Assembly: GCF_000308055.1 (NCBI RefSeq)
Contig: NZ_CAGY01000008.1
Span: 62,001 to 126,000 of the forward strand
Length of the DNA: 64,000 nt
Reading direction: 5' to 3'
Origin: Actinomyces sp. ph3
GTDB taxonomy: Bacteria > Actinomycetota > Actinomycetes > Actinomycetales > Actinomycetaceae
This document shows, in pieces, positions 8,214 through 17,539 of this stretch. Within the stretch, counting starts at the first letter, position 1. Every line of letters begins with the position of its first letter. The position numbers and the translations under genes are program-made. The notes below the pieces were generated by a model that did no database searches, was not told the DNA's origin, and was given only the letters and a program-made list of their open reading frames with translations.

Positions 8214-8252
8214 CGTTGCACTGGCCCGCCGAGGGCAAGGGATAGGAACACA

Positions 8253-9878
8253 ATGACACACGCAGACACACCCCACGTGATCTCGCGCGAGGTGCGCTAC
8301 CACCCCGACGGCGGCAAGCTTTTGGCTTACCTGTGCGAAAAGGGGTTGGTCCCCCAATCGGCCTCGGGTCACCCAACCCGAGTTGTCCTGTTGGATAGCG
8401 CCGATATCGCTTCTAAGCAGCATCTCACCACCATTGCAGTTCTTGATACTTCAGCGTCGATTCAATGCGATGGGGACTACGTACGCATCACCTCGACCAA
8501 TCCGGTTGATGGGCAAAGCGCACTCAATCAGGTCTGTGAGGCTCTCCCGAATGCCCTACGCGAGCGGAAGGAGACGCATGCTCTCTTCGAGCTTCCCTCC
8601 CTCCGTGAAGACGAGGCCGATGAGGAAACTCGCTTGAAAGAGCGCGCAACCATGGAGCCACTGCGGGTTCTCACCGATACTCCCATCGATCACCCGCACC
8701 TGCCTTTGGTCGCCGGAACCGTTTCTTTCGATTACCTCGCAACATACGAATCCCTACCCGATGTCGACCAGGGATTTAATTCCTGCCCTGATTACTTGTT
8801 CTTCCTTGCGCGAATCATCTTGGTGGTTGACCATCCGTCGCAAAGCGCAAACCTTGTCGGAGCCTCACTTGACCGCGATTCTCTTGAGCAGCAAATCGAT
8901 GCACTTGCCCAGGCAATCGACCACGCTCCGCTGTCGACCGAGACCTCCACGGCCTCGGAAATGAAAATCGATCCCACATCGCAGCCTCTTATTGCGCGCC
9001 CAACCATCTCTGATGATGACTTCGAGGCTCTGGTGACGACCATGCAAGAGCACATCGCCGCTGGCGATATCTACCAGGTCGTTCCCTCTCGCGGTTTTAT
9101 TGCGGATTGCCCGAATGCACTGAGAAGCTACCGCTTTTTGCGAGATGAGAATCCCAGTCCATACATGTTCTATATCGGCGCGGACGACTTCGAGCTTTTC
9201 GGCGCATCTCCGGAATCCTCACTGCTTCATTCAGCAAAGGACGGAACGGTTGCAATTCGCCCTATTGCCGGGACACGCCCTCGAGGATTCGCCCCCGACG
9301 GCAGTATCGATCACGAGCTTGATATCCGCTTGGAACTTGAATTGCGTTCGGATGCGAAGGAAGTTGCCGAGCACGTGATGCTCGTTGACTTGGCACGCAA
9401 CGATGTCGCACGCGTTTCGCAACGAGGAACTCGTCGCGTTGAGCAGCTCTTGCGCGTCGACCGCTATTCGCGAGTCATGCACCTGGTATCTGAGGTTAGC
9501 GGCACCCTGGCAGAAGATTTGCACCCCTTGGATGCTTTCCGCGCATCGATGACCATGGGGACGCTGACGGGGGCTCCAAAGCTTCGCGCGGCAGAACTCA
9601 TCCGCAACTACGAAGGTCAGCGTCGCGGCTCATACGGCGGTGCTGTCGGTTACCTCCGAGGCGACGGCGAGCTCGATACCTGCATCGTTATCCGTTCAGC
9701 CTTCGTCAAGGACGGGCAAGCGATCGTGCAGGCAGGGGCCGGAGTCGTTGCAGACTCTGTCCCCGCTCGCGAGGCTGAAGAAACCGTCCACAAGGCAAGC
9801 GCTGTTTTGCGCGCTTTGGCTGCGTCAACCGGTCGGTCTCTGGCCATTTCCTCGAATGCGGAAGAAAGCGAGTTCTAA
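8253..9878 (+). CDS. trpE: Anthranilate synthase component I
   Basis: A 541-residue chorismate-binding enzyme that, with TrpG, converts chorismate and glutamine to anthranilate, the first step of tryptophan synthesis. The C-terminal chorismate-binding domain is intact: GDIYQVVPSRGF, PSPYMFYI, GASPESSL, IRPIAGTRPRG, ELRSDAKEVAEHVMLVDLARND, MTMGTLTGAPKLRAAELI and the terminal QAGAGVVADS. The start at 8253 follows AAGGGATAGGAACACA; the open frame extends upstream into the attenuator and is not used. First structural gene of a tight operon, with one base between its stop and trpG. Regulated by the attenuator upstream, and probably by Trp feedback as in other TrpE enzymes, although I did not identify the binding residues. 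Confidence 0.95.
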   Translation: MTHADTPHVISREVRYHPDGGKLLAYLCEKGLVPQSASGHPTRVVLLDSADIASKQHLTTIAVLDTSASIQCDGDYVRITSTNPVDGQSALNQVCEALPNALRERKETHALFELPSLREDEADEETRLKERATMEPLRVLTDTPIDHPHLPLVAGTVSFDYLATYESLPDVDQGFNSCPDYLFFLARIILVVDHPSQSANLVGASLDRDSLEQQIDALAQAIDHAPLSTETSTASEMKIDPTSQPLIARPTISDDDFEALVTTMQEHIAAGDIYQVVPSRGFIADCPNALRSYRFLRDENPSPYMFYIGADDFELFGASPESSLLHSAKDGTVAIRPIAGTRPRGFAPDGSIDHELDIRLELELRSDAKEVAEHVMLVDLARNDVARVSQRGTRRVEQLLRVDRYSRVMHLVSEVSGTLAEDLHPLDAFRASMTMGTLTGAPKLRAAELIRNYEGQRRGSYGGAVGYLRGDGELDTCIVIRSAFVKDGQAIVQAGAGVVADSVPAREAEETVHKASAVLRALAASTGRSLAISSNAEESEF

Positions 9879-9879
9879 G

Positions 9880-10545
9880 ATGCGCGTCATTTTCCTGGAT
9901 AACCGCGACTCTTTCGTCTACAACTTGGTGGATTTAACCGCCCGCGAGGCCGCAGTGCAGGTCTTCCGTAATACGACTCCAACATCAACGCTTCTCAAGG
10001 CACTTGTTCCGACCGAGGCCGAGCGCGCTGCAGGCGAACGTCCTCTCTTGATTCTTTCTCCCGGTCCGGGGCATCCCCGAGGCGCAGGAAACATGATGGA
10101 GATCCTTGAGGTGGCTCTCCGTGAGAATATTCCGACCTTGGGGATTTGCCTGGGCTTCCAAGCAATGGTCGAGGCCTGCGGGGGCGTCGTCGGTCCAGTA
10201 GGGGCAACCCATGGGCGCACCGACCGCATTGAGCTTACCGAGGCCGGCATTGAAGACCCCGCCTTCTCCTCAATTGCAGAGGCTCCCCGTCCCGGTGACG
10301 ATGCTGAGCACGGATATATCTCCGTCGCGCGTTACCACTCTCTGGGCACGCGTAGCCTTCCCGACGCTTTGGTGTCCTTGGCACACACCCGCGATGGGAT
10401 TGTCATGGCTGCGCGTCACCGCAGTGCGCCGTGCATCGGTCTGCAATTCCACCCAGAATCGATTTTGACTCCGGCTGGGCCGCTTCTTCTGCGTGCTCTG
10501 CTGGCTGACCTAACCCTATCCACCGCTACTAATTCAAGGAATTGA
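9880..10545 (+). CDS. trpG: Anthranilate synthase glutamine amidotransferase subunit
   Basis: A 221-residue class I glutamine amidotransferase starting MRVIFLDNRDSFVYNLVD. It contains the oxyanion segment LSPGPGHPRGAGN, the nucleophile motif TLGICLGFQAM with the active-site Cys, and the His-Glu pair in LQFHPESIL. It makes ammonia from glutamine for TrpE. The PabA/TrpG ambiguity is settled by its place between trpE and trpD. The ATG at 9880 sits one base after the trpE stop, so it is probably translated by coupling. There is a modest insertion around residues 130-150 (SIAEAPRPGDDAEHG). Confidence 0.95.
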   Translation: MRVIFLDNRDSFVYNLVDLTAREAAVQVFRNTTPTSTLLKALVPTEAERAAGERPLLILSPGPGHPRGAGNMMEILEVALRENIPTLGICLGFQAMVEACGGVVGPVGATHGRTDRIELTEAGIEDPAFSSIAEAPRPGDDAEHGYISVARYHSLGTRSLPDALVSLAHTRDGIVMAARHRSAPCIGLQFHPESILTPAGPLLLRALLADLTLSTATNSRN

Positions 10546-10546
10546 C

Positions 10547-11578
10547 ATGAGTGAGTCCTTTCTGCGCCGCGCATTGAACGGTCACCTACTAGACCAGGAA
10601 CAGGCACGTTCCGTTTTCGAGGAGATGTCACGCGGGGAACTCAGCGAAATTGAAATCGCAGCTTTCCTTGGAGCACTTCACGCACGCGGCGAGCAGCCCA
10701 GTGAAATTGCGGGTGCGGCAGAAGCTTTCCGTTCAGCAGCACAACACTTCACAACGGCTGCTCCCGGCGTCATTGACGTCGTCGGAACGGGCGGTGACGG
10801 TGTCGGAACAATCAATATCTCGACGGCCTCGGCTTTCGTTGCGGCGTCCATGGGACTCAAGGTCGCCAAGCATGGTAACCGAGCGGTGTCTTCGAAGGCT
10901 GGAGCCGCAGACCTTGTTGAGGCCGCGGGTATCCCCCTGGACCTCTCCCCCGCTTCTTCAGCGAAGCTCTTGGAACGCACCGGTTTCTGCTTCTTGTTCG
11001 CGCAGAAGTATCACCCTGCAATGCGCTATGTCGCACCCGTGCGCGGCGCTTTGAAGAACCCGACGATCTTCAATCTCATCGGCCCCTTGGTGAACCCCGC
11101 GCCGCTGTCCTACCAGGTACTGGGGGTTGGTAAGCCTGAACTCCTGGATGTCGTTGCGAAGGCTTTGGCGTCCTTGGGTCTAAAGCATGCACTGGTGGTT
11201 CACGGTAGCGGTACCGATGAATTCGCCGTCCACGGTCCCACCGAGATCCGCGAGATCACCCAAGAGGGTATTGCTTCCTTTACCCTGACCCCTGAGGAGC
11301 TGGGAATTACTCCTGCTCCGCTCTCAGACTTGGTCGGTGGGGATGCAGAAGAAAACCTGCGTCTGATCTCAGAGATCTTCGCCGGGAAGGGCGCGCCTGC
11401 CCAGCGCGAGGCCATCGCTGCGACAAGCGGTGCAATGCTCTATTTGGCTGGCAAGGCGGAATCTTTGAACCAGGGAACCGAATTGGCACTGTCTCAACTC
11501 TCCAGCGGCGCCGTCGCCTCCCACCTCGAGACCATCGTTTCGACCGCACGCGAATTGAAAGAGCAGGAGAACCAGTGA
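10547..11578 (+). CDS. trpD: Anthranilate phosphoribosyltransferase
   Basis: A 343-residue enzyme joining PRPP to anthranilate. Family motifs are present: the glycine-rich PRPP loop [16 protein letters not shown], the [19 protein letters not shown] segment, [14 protein letters not shown], and the [14 protein letters not shown] block. Length is typical. It has its own AAGGAATTGAC ribosome binding site and starts one base after the trpG stop; its last codons overlap the GTG start of trpCB in a GTGA arrangement. Third gene of the trp operon. Confidence 0.96.
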   Translation: MSESFLRRALNGHLLDQEQARSVFEEMSRGELSEIEIAAFLGALHARGEQPSEIAGAAEAFRSAAQHFTTAAPGVIDVVGTGGDGVGTINISTASAFVAASMGLKVAKHGNRAVSSKAGAADLVEAAGIPLDLSPASSAKLLERTGFCFLFAQKYHPAMRYVAPVRGALKNPTIFNLIGPLVNPAPLSYQVLGVGKPELLDVVAKALASLGLKHALVVHGSGTDEFAVHGPTEIREITQEGIASFTLTPEELGITPAPLSDLVGGDAEENLRLISEIFAGKGAPAQREAIAATSGAMLYLAGKAESLNQGTELALSQLSSGAVASHLETIVSTARELKEQENQ

Positions 11579-13875
11579 ACCAGCCGTCTTTCTCTCCCAT
11601 TTCCACGCGATTGCGCGAAACCGGGACCGTCCTTGATTCGATCGTTGCTCAGCGTCGGACGCGTCTTCCTGAACTTCACGAGGCCTACGGACACATCGAT
11701 CCCCTAACGCTTCCTCGCTCGACGCGCTCTTTTGAGGACGCACTACGCACGCGTCGTTACGACGATAAGGAAGGCTTCCAGCCTCGTCCCAGCGGCCCGG
11801 CAATCATCATGGAGTGCAAGTCGGCATCTCCGACTTTGGGCACAATTATCGAGGGTGCATATTCTCCGCGCCTTTTGGCTCGTGCCTACTCTCGCTACGC
11901 CGCAGCGATCAGTGTGTTGACAGAGCCCGACCGTTTCAACGGCAATTTCGCTGATCTTGATGAGGTACGAGACGAGGTTAACCAGCCTGTCTTGTGCAAG
12001 GACTTCATCATTGATCCCATTCAGATCACGGCTGCTCGCTCTCACGGTGCAGATGCGATCTTACTGATGCTGTCCGTTCTAGACGATCAGGACTACACGG
12101 AGCTTTCCTTGGCGGCCCAGCGCCTGGGAATGGACGTCCTGACCGAAGTTGACAGCGAAGAGGATATGCACCGCGCTCAGCACCTGGGTGCACGCATCAT
12201 TGGCATCAACAATCGTGACCTTCGCACGCTTCAGATCGACATTACCCGCACGCAGAAGCTGGCTCCCCTTGCTCCAAAGGGAGCAGTAATCGTTGGTGAG
12301 TCTGGCGTCCATTCACGCGATGATGTGATGACTCTTGCTCCTTACGTCGACGCGCTATTAGTTGGCTCCTCGCTCTCAGGTTCGGATGATCCCGCACAGG
12401 CAGCTTGGGAGATCGCAGGAGGCCAGCCCAGTGCCGGCCATGCCTTCCTCGAAGAAGCTGCGCTCCACACCTCGTGGAGGCCCTACTCCAGTGAACGCCT
12501 CGGCGCAAAGACGGAGGGTACGAAGGACGAAGAAGCGCCCGAGCGCCCAACGAAGCTTTCCCCCTACTTCGGGCAATTCGGCGGCCAATACGTTCCTGAG
12601 CTTTTGATCCCCGCACTGGACCAGCTTGAAGAAGCATTCGTCCAGGCAATTGACGACCCAACTTTCATCGAGGAGATCAATACTCTTCTCCATCAGTTCC
12701 TGGGACGTCCCACCCCCGTCACAGAGCTCCGCAACCTTCCCGGTGGCGGTGCTCGGATCTTCCTCAAGCGTGAGGATCTGGTCCACGGCGGCGCACACAA
12801 GGGTAACCAGGTTCTCGGACAGGCTCTGCTGGCTAAGCGCATGGGTAAGACGCGCATCATCGCTGAAACCGGAGCTGGCCAGCACGGGACCGCAACCGCA
12901 ATGGTATGTGCGCTTTTGGGATTGGAATGCACGATCTACATGGGCGCGGTCGATGTTGTTCGACAGGCCCCAAACGTCGAGCGCATGGAGCTCATGGGGG
13001 CAACCGTTGTCCCCGTGACCGCGGGCAGCGGAACCCTCAAGGATGCCGTTAACGAAGCCCTGCGCGACTGGACAGCAACCTTTAAGACCTCGCACTACCT
13101 GTTGGGAACCGCGGCCGGTCCACACCCCTTCCCCACAATGGTTCGCGAATTCCACCGCATTATTTCAACCGAGGCACGCGCTCAGATCCTCGCGCAAACC
13201 GGTGCACTCCCCGACGCGGTTATTGCCTGCGTGGGTGGAGGCTCAAACGCAATCGGTATGTTCGCTGACTTTATTGACGATCCATCTGTTGCGCTCTACG
13301 GCGTTGAGCCTGCGGGTGAGGGACTGAATTCCGGACACCACGGCGCGGCAATCCACGAGGGCAAGGTCGGTGTTCTTCACGGGGCGCGTTCCTACCTCAT
13401 GCGCACTGACGAGGGGCAGGTCGAGGAGTCCTATTCAATTTCCGCAGGCTTGGACTACCCCGGTGTCGGCCCGCAGCACGCCTATTTAGCTGCGAGCGGC
13501 CGCGCTCACTACGTGGGAATCACCGATGACGAGGCCGTCAACGCCTTCATCGAGCTCTCGCGTCATGAGGGAATCATTCCGGCAATGGAGTCCTCTCACG
13601 CCTTGGCTTACGCCCTCAAGATGGCGCGTGAGCTCAAGGATACGGGCCACACCGAGGGACTTGATACGCGCGAGGGACAGGTCCCCACACTGCTTGTGTG
13701 TCTATCCGGCCGAGGCGATAAGGACCTCGACCAAGTCCGCGAGCGCTTGGGAGGCTCCTTCTCTAGGGACGGAGCCGTTGCCCGCGCCGCTGAGCTTGTT
13801 GCACAAGAACGTGCCGGCTTTGGAACCCATAGGACCCATTCCTATGATCTGGGTTCATCTAAGGAGGAACGATGA
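11575..13875 (+). CDS. trpCB: Fused indole-3-glycerol-phosphate synthase / tryptophan synthase beta
   Basis: A single uninterrupted 766-residue protein. Residues 1 to about 285 are IGPS (TrpC): [11 protein letters not shown] with K82, LCKDFIID with K142, GINNRDL and [13 protein letters not shown] charged linker (about 290-326) leads into a complete Trp[19 protein letters not shown], the PLP lysine K409 in [17 protein letters not shown] and [16 protein letters not shown] makes indole-3-glycerol phosphate and TrpB makes Trp from indole and serine, with TrpA acting in between. There is no TrpF (PRAI) part, unlike the common TrpC-TrpF fusion. The GTG start overlaps trpD by four bases and the stop overlaps trpA by four bases. 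AAGGAGG near its end serves trpA. Confidence 0.93.
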   Translation: MNQPSFSPISTRLRETGTVLDSIVAQRRTRLPELHEAYGHIDPLTLPRSTRSFEDALRTRRYDDKEGFQPRPSGPAIIMECKSASPTLGTIIEGAYSPRLLARAYSRYAAAISVLTEPDRFNGNFADLDEVRDEVNQPVLCKDFIIDPIQITAARSHGADAILLMLSVLDDQDYTELSLAAQRLGMDVLTEVDSEEDMHRAQHLGARIIGINNRDLRTLQIDITRTQKLAPLAPKGAVIVGESGVHSRDDVMTLAPYVDALLVGSSLSGSDDPAQAAWEIAGGQPSAGHAFLEEAALHTSWRPYSSERLGAKTEGTKDEEAPERPTKLSPYFGQFGGQYVPELLIPALDQLEEAFVQAIDDPTFIEEINTLLHQFLGRPTPVTELRNLPGGGARIFLKREDLVHGGAHKGNQVLGQALLAKRMGKTRIIAETGAGQHGTATAMVCALLGLECTIYMGAVDVVRQAPNVERMELMGATVVPVTAGSGTLKDAVNEALRDWTATFKTSHYLLGTAAGPHPFPTMVREFHRIISTEARAQILAQTGALPDAVIACVGGGSNAIGMFADFIDDPSVALYGVEPAGEGLNSGHHGAAIHEGKVGVLHGARSYLMRTDEGQVEESYSISAGLDYPGVGPQHAYLAASGRAHYVGITDDEAVNAFIELSRHEGIIPAMESSHALAYALKMARELKDTGHTEGLDTREGQVPTLLVCLSGRGDKDLDQVRERLGGSFSRDGAVARAAELVAQERAGFGTHRTHSYDLGSSKEER

Positions 13876-14729
13876 CTCGCTACGCATCAATGTTTGAGCG
13901 CTGCGCCGCACAGGAACGCGGGGCAATCGTCCCCTTTGTGATGCTGGGCGACCCCACTCCTGCGTCCTGCGAGGCGATCATCGAGGCACTCATCGCCGAT
14001 GGCGCGGATGCTCTTGAGCTCGGGATTCCCTTCTCAGATCCGGTCGCAGACGGCGTTGTTATTCAGGAAGCACACCTGCGGGCCCTTCAGGCCGGTACTG
14101 CTATCGATGAGTGCTTCCGGATCCTTTCTCGCATTCGCGACTCGCACCCTGATCTCCCCATTGGGCTGCTGGTCTACGCGAATGTTCCCTTCTCCATCGG
14201 GGTTGATCGTTTCTATGCGCTCTGCGCGCAGGCGGGAGTCGATTCGGTGCTCATCCCAGATCTCCCGATCCGCGAGGGGCATCCATTCGGAGAAGCAGCG
14301 CTTAAGTCGGGGATCGACAGCGTGTACATCGCTCCCCCATCGGCCTCGCCTCGCACCCTGAGCGATGTCGCGCACTCTGCACGCGGGTACGTCTACGCGG
14401 TTTCTCGCGTGGGCGTGACCGGCGCGGACCACGAGGCCTCGACCGTGGGCCTGCACGAGGCCGTCGCAAAGCTTCGCGAGGAAGCGGCCGCTCCTGTTCT
14501 CTTGGGTTTTGGGATTTCCCGACCCGAGCACGTCCGTGCAGCACTTCAGGCGGGAGCAGATGGCGCGATCTCGGGTTCAGCAATCGTGCGCATCATCGCC
14601 GAGCATGCGGCACAAATTGCAGAAGAGGAAAAGAACGGCACTCGCGATGCGTTGAACGAAACTCTTCTACGGCTGGGTGAGTTCTTCGCACCGATGTACC
14701 AGGCAACCCTGAATCACGGAAACAACTGA
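13872..14729 (+). CDS. trpA: Tryptophan synthase alpha subunit
   Basis: A 285-residue TIM-barrel enzyme that cleaves indole-3-glycerol phosphate to indole. Signature motifs: [41 protein letters not shown] with both catalytic acids (Glu in LELGIP, Asp in DPVADG), [17 protein letters not shown] and [10 protein letters not shown]. The ATG overlaps the trpCB stop (ATGA) and has AAGGAGG seven bases or less upstream. Its partner beta domain is the C-terminal half of the preceding fusion, so a channelled complex would tether TrpC, TrpB and TrpA together. Three bases separate its stop from the priA-like gene. Confidence 0.96.
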   Translation: MTRYASMFERCAAQERGAIVPFVMLGDPTPASCEAIIEALIADGADALELGIPFSDPVADGVVIQEAHLRALQAGTAIDECFRILSRIRDSHPDLPIGLLVYANVPFSIGVDRFYALCAQAGVDSVLIPDLPIREGHPFGEAALKSGIDSVYIAPPSASPRTLSDVAHSARGYVYAVSRVGVTGADHEASTVGLHEAVAKLREEAAAPVLLGFGISRPEHVRAALQAGADGAISGSAIVRIIAEHAAQIAEEEKNGTRDALNETLLRLGEFFAPMYQATLNHGNN

Positions 14730-14732
14730 GTC

Positions 14733-15488
14733 GTGGATATTCTTCCCGCCCTTGACATTGCCAACGGCCGGGCCCTCACGCACCGTGGAACTGACGGCCG
14801 TGAGGGCTCGACCAGTGCTGATCCCTTCGAGCTTGCGCGTTCCTTCATTGCTCAGGGAGCGAGCTGGATTCATCTGGTCGATATTGATGCGGCCTTTGAG
14901 CGAGGAAACAACTCAGATGTGCTTTCTGAGGTGATTTCTGAACTTCATGGATCTGGAGCATCCGTCTCAGGCCGGCATGCGCCTGAATGCCGCATCGAGT
15001 GGTCTGGTGGGGTACGCAGCGGGGAGGATATCGAAGCTGCGCTTCAGGCAGGTGCTGATCGCGTCAATCTGGCTTCTCAGGCCTTGGTCGATATCGATCG
15101 GGTCCGCACCTTGATTGCTGAGTTCGCCGGACACCTCAATATCTGCATCGATGTTGAGGGTGATCGAATTCGTCCGCGAGGCGTTGATGGGGACGCGGGT
15201 AACCTTTGGGAAGTCTGCCGTATTCTGGACCAAGCCGGTGTGCAGCGCTACATCGTCACCGAGCGCCAACGAGACGGGGCACTTATGGGACCGCCCGTAG
15301 ACCTACTCAGAGATCTACGGGCGAAAACACCTACGCTTCTGGTTGCCTCGGGAGGAATCCGTCATATCGAGGACATCCACACCTTGAGGCGTGAAGGCTA
15401 TCTGGATGGAGTGATTGTTGGCAAGGCTCTCTATGTCGGAAGCCTGACTCTTGGGGAGGCTCTGAGTGCCTCACAGAGCGTTAGCTAA
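14733..15488 (+). CDS. priA: HisA/PriA family isomerase, probably acting as TrpF
   Basis: A 251-residue (beta/alpha)8 protein of the HisA/PriA family, started by GTG. It keeps the N-terminal catalytic D8 in LPALDIANGRA, HLVDIDAAF, SGGVRSGEDIEAAL, D140 in CIDVEG, and ASGGIRHIEDI near the phosphate site. In actinobacteria PriA isomerises both ProFAR (His) and PRA (Trp). Compared with M. tuberculosis PriA as I remember it, the positions of R19, W145 and D175 here are T16, V151 and E177, and about 14 extra residues lie around 74-88. With trpF absent and the gene last in the trp operon, a Trp-specialised isomerase is likely. It overlaps the convergent DUF3117 gene by 18 bases. Confidence 0.85.
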   Translation: MDILPALDIANGRALTHRGTDGREGSTSADPFELARSFIAQGASWIHLVDIDAAFERGNNSDVLSEVISELHGSGASVSGRHAPECRIEWSGGVRSGEDIEAALQAGADRVNLASQALVDIDRVRTLIAEFAGHLNICIDVEGDRIRPRGVDGDAGNLWEVCRILDQAGVQRYIVTERQRDGALMGPPVDLLRDLRAKTPTLLVASGGIRHIEDIHTLRREGYLDGVIVGKALYVGSLTLGEALSASQSVS

Positions 15489-15635
15489 AGCCTGAGCCAG
15501 TTCCTGTGCTTCTTCAGCGCTGAGTTCGATAACCAGACGGCCGCCGCCTTCGCTGGGGATACGCATGACAATCCCACGACCCTCTTTTTCTGCCTCGAGG
15601 GGACCATCTCCGGTTCGCGGCTTCATAGCTGCCAT
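15471..15635 (-). CDS. DUF3117 small protein
   Basis: A 54-residue protein starting MAAMKPRTGDGPLEAEKEGR, with GIVMRIPSEGGGRLV and a C-terminal helix ELSAEEAQELAQAL. This is the actinobacterial DUF3117 family, of unknown function and nearly always 50-60 residues. The ATG follows AGAAGGGAAACGAAC. The last six codons overlap the 3' end of the convergent priA-like gene. A GGTATTAAATACC palindrome (15659-15671) lies about 25 bases upstream and may be part of its promoter or operator. Confidence 0.92.
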   Translation of the reverse strand: MAAMKPRTGDGPLEAEKEGRGIVMRIPSEGGGRLVIELSAEEAQELAQALANAL

Positions 15636-15673
15636 GTTCGTTTCCCTTCTGAACGCCGGGTATTAAATACCGC

Positions 15674-15711
15674 TAAAAACACATTTATTCTACCGAGAAT
15701 GCCGTGTTTTA
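15674..15711 (-). terminator. Probable terminator of the LOG gene
   Basis: TAAAAACAC and GTGTTTTA flank an inner ATTCT/AGAAT pair, giving a two-part stem-loop 13 bases beyond the LOG stop. Confidence 0.5.
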
Positions 15712-15724
15712 GTAAGGTATTGAA

Positions 15725-16471
15725 TTATTTGTGTCCAATTACTATTTCCACAGCTTCTTCGGGACTATCGACCACGTGCAGAAGTTGAGGGTCATTACTC
15801 GACAGCATTCCCGATTCCTTCATGGTCGAATTAATCCACTGAACTAATCCACCCCAGTACTCGCGCCCAACCAAAACGATCGGGAAGGAATGCACCTTAC
15901 CGGTTTGCACCAAGGTCGCAGCCTCAAACAGCTCATCCATCGTGCCAAAACCACCCGGCATAGCGATAAAGCCCGAGGAATATTTCATGAACATGGTCTT
16001 ACGGGCAAAGAAATAACGGAAATTAATTCCAACATTTACCCATTCATTCATTCCCTGCTCGTGAGGAAGCTCAATTCCCAAGCCGACGGAGGTCCCTCCC
16101 GCTTCCCACGCACCCTTATTGGCCGCTTCCATAATTCCCGGTCCACCACCGGTAATCACGGCAAAGCCAGCTTGCACCAATAGGGAGCCGATGGAGCGCG
16201 CACGCTCCCAATCTTCACTTCCAGCAGGGGTACGAGCCGAGCCGAAAACCGACACTGCCGGACCCAACTCGGCAAGCGCTCCAAAGCCTTCGACAAACTC
16301 CGATTGGATACGAAGCACCCTCCAGGGATCCTCGTGCAGCCAATCCGCAGAGGACTGGGGGCGCAGCAGGCCGGTATCGGATGTTTCGCGAGGGATCTTT
16401 CCTCCGCGAAGGATCACCGGGCCTCGACGATAGGAGGAATTTTGGTGTGCGTGTTCCATGGGGTCCTTCAC
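15725..16471 (-). CDS. LOG family (TIGR00730) nucleotide phosphoribohydrolase
   Basis: A 248-residue Rossmann-fold protein. VSVFGSARTPAGS, FAVITGGGPGIMEAANKGA, the long helix region with the R-x-x-x-x-x-K (ARKTMFMKYS) pair and PGGFGTMDELFE are the LOG hallmarks. LOG enzymes cleave nucleoside 5'-monophosphates, including cytokinin ribotides, to the free base and ribose-5-phosphate; the physiological substrate in this group is not settled. The GTG at 16469-16471 overlaps the stop of the upstream BMP lipoprotein gene (GTGA), so coupling is likely; an ATG at 16459 is an alternative. It is the last gene of the manC - BMP - LOG group. Confidence 0.88.
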   Translation of the reverse strand: MKDPMEHAHQNSSYRRGPVILRGGKIPRETSDTGLLRPQSSADWLHEDPWRVLRIQSEFVEGFGALAELGPAVSVFGSARTPAGSEDWERARSIGSLLVQAGFAVITGGGPGIMEAANKGAWEAGGTSVGLGIELPHEQGMNEWVNVGINFRYFFARKTMFMKYSSGFIAMPGGFGTMDELFEAATLVQTGKVHSFPIVLVGREYWGGLVQWINSTMKESGMLSSNDPQLLHVVDSPEEAVEIVIGHK

Positions 16472-17538
16472 TTACGGGGAGAAATCAACAGGGGGTCAAA
16501 TTGAGTCGTGATCACAAGGCTGCCAGTGAGAAGCTGCTGGCGCATCGAGGCCAAGGAGTCCTTGAGCTCGGGGGTCATGAGTGCCTCGTGAGCAGCGAAA
16601 GGCGCCAGTGTCACGCCGTTATTATCAAGAGAATCGATAACTGCATTCGTTGAGAAATCGCTTCCTCGTGCGGAGGTAATTGCCTCGGTCGCGTGGTCCT
16701 TCGTGGTCGTCGTTACCGCCGTAATGACCTGGGGAAGGTCGCTGGGAAGGTCATCACCCATCCAGACCAAGCGCTGGGCCGAGTTATTTCCGGCTGCCTC
16801 AAGTGCTTGGAGCGCGCCTTGGTTTCCGCCGTCTGCGAAGGGGACCAAAATATCCGCACCCGCAGCAAGTGCCTTTGAAGCTGCTTCCTTGATGCTTGCC
16901 GGATCATCGTTTCCGGTGAAGGTTCCGCGCATGCGAGTGGTATCCCATCCTTCAAAGCGGATCGATGTCCCATATGAGAGGTTGTAGGCGTCAACTCCCT
17001 GCGCAAAGGCATCCATCAGCGCTTGGCGTTCGCTGGTTTCAACCCCACCAAATCCTGCGATAGTTCCGGTCGTCGTCAAACCTGCGGAAGCATAACCGGC
17101 CATATAGGCGCCCTGTGTCGCGCGCGAGACAACAGCCTTGCCGTTACTGGGCTCGACAGTTTTATTTGCTGATTCGAAACCAGAGTTAACGGTAATGAAG
17201 CGGACTGACGAGTTTTTCTTTGCCGCCTGGGTGATGGCCTGAGTCATTCCCTGGCCTTCGGAGATAACAATGGTGCATCCGCCCTTGAGAAGCGCATCCA
17301 GTTCGCCTTCGCCGGTGGCGAATTTTGCTTCCCCTCCGATTTCCGAGGCCGCCTGCGAAATTGCCCGTTTCGCCGGAGTTTGCGAGGTCGCGCTATCCCA
17401 CCCAGCTGCGTCAGAAATTCCGCACAGCTGAGTTTGAGCATTTGACGCAGGGGCTGAGGAGCAGCCAGCAAGGAGAAGCATCAAAGCGCTTGTTGCTGCG
17501 CATAGGTGTGCACGCGCGAATCGAGTCATGGTCTTCAT
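16468..17538 (-). CDS. BMP family substrate-binding lipoprotein (orphan)
   Basis: A 356-residue secreted lipoprotein with lipobox LLAGC (C26) and a BMP/Med-type periplasmic-binding fold: GISDAAGWDSATSQ, GCTIVISEGQGM, QGAYMAGYASAG and TIAGFGGVETS. BMP proteins in bacteria usually bind nucleosides for ABC importers, and a paralogue with permeases lies at 33119-34216. Here no permease or ATPase is next to it. It may feed the distant importer, or act as a sensor. The ATG at 17538 is two bases from the manC stop; ATG 17529 is an alternative start. It lies between manC and the LOG gene in a tight group. Confidence 0.85.
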   Translation of the reverse strand: MKTMTRFARAHLCAATSALMLLLAGCSSAPASNAQTQLCGISDAAGWDSATSQTPAKRAISQAASEIGGEAKFATGEGELDALLKGGCTIVISEGQGMTQAITQAAKKNSSVRFITVNSGFESANKTVEPSNGKAVVSRATQGAYMAGYASAGLTTTGTIAGFGGVETSERQALMDAFAQGVDAYNLSYGTSIRFEGWDTTRMRGTFTGNDDPASIKEAASKALAAGADILVPFADGGNQGALQALEAAGNNSAQRLVWMGDDLPSDLPQVITAVTTTTKDHATEAITSARGSDFSTNAVIDSLDNNGVTLAPFAAHEALMTPELKDSLASMRQQLLTGSLVITTQFDPLLISPRK

Positions 17539-17539
17539 C

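Noticed and set aside
8223-8230. GGCCCGCC pairing with 8201-8208 as the main trp terminator
   Set aside because: It is not followed by a T-run; the T-run follows the 8186-8210 hairpin instead. It is kept only as a possible competing structure.
11575-13875. A hidden TrpF domain inside the trpC-trpB fusion
   Set aside because: The segment between IGPS (ending about 285) and TrpB (starting about 327) is a charged linker of roughly 40 residues, too short for a TIM barrel.
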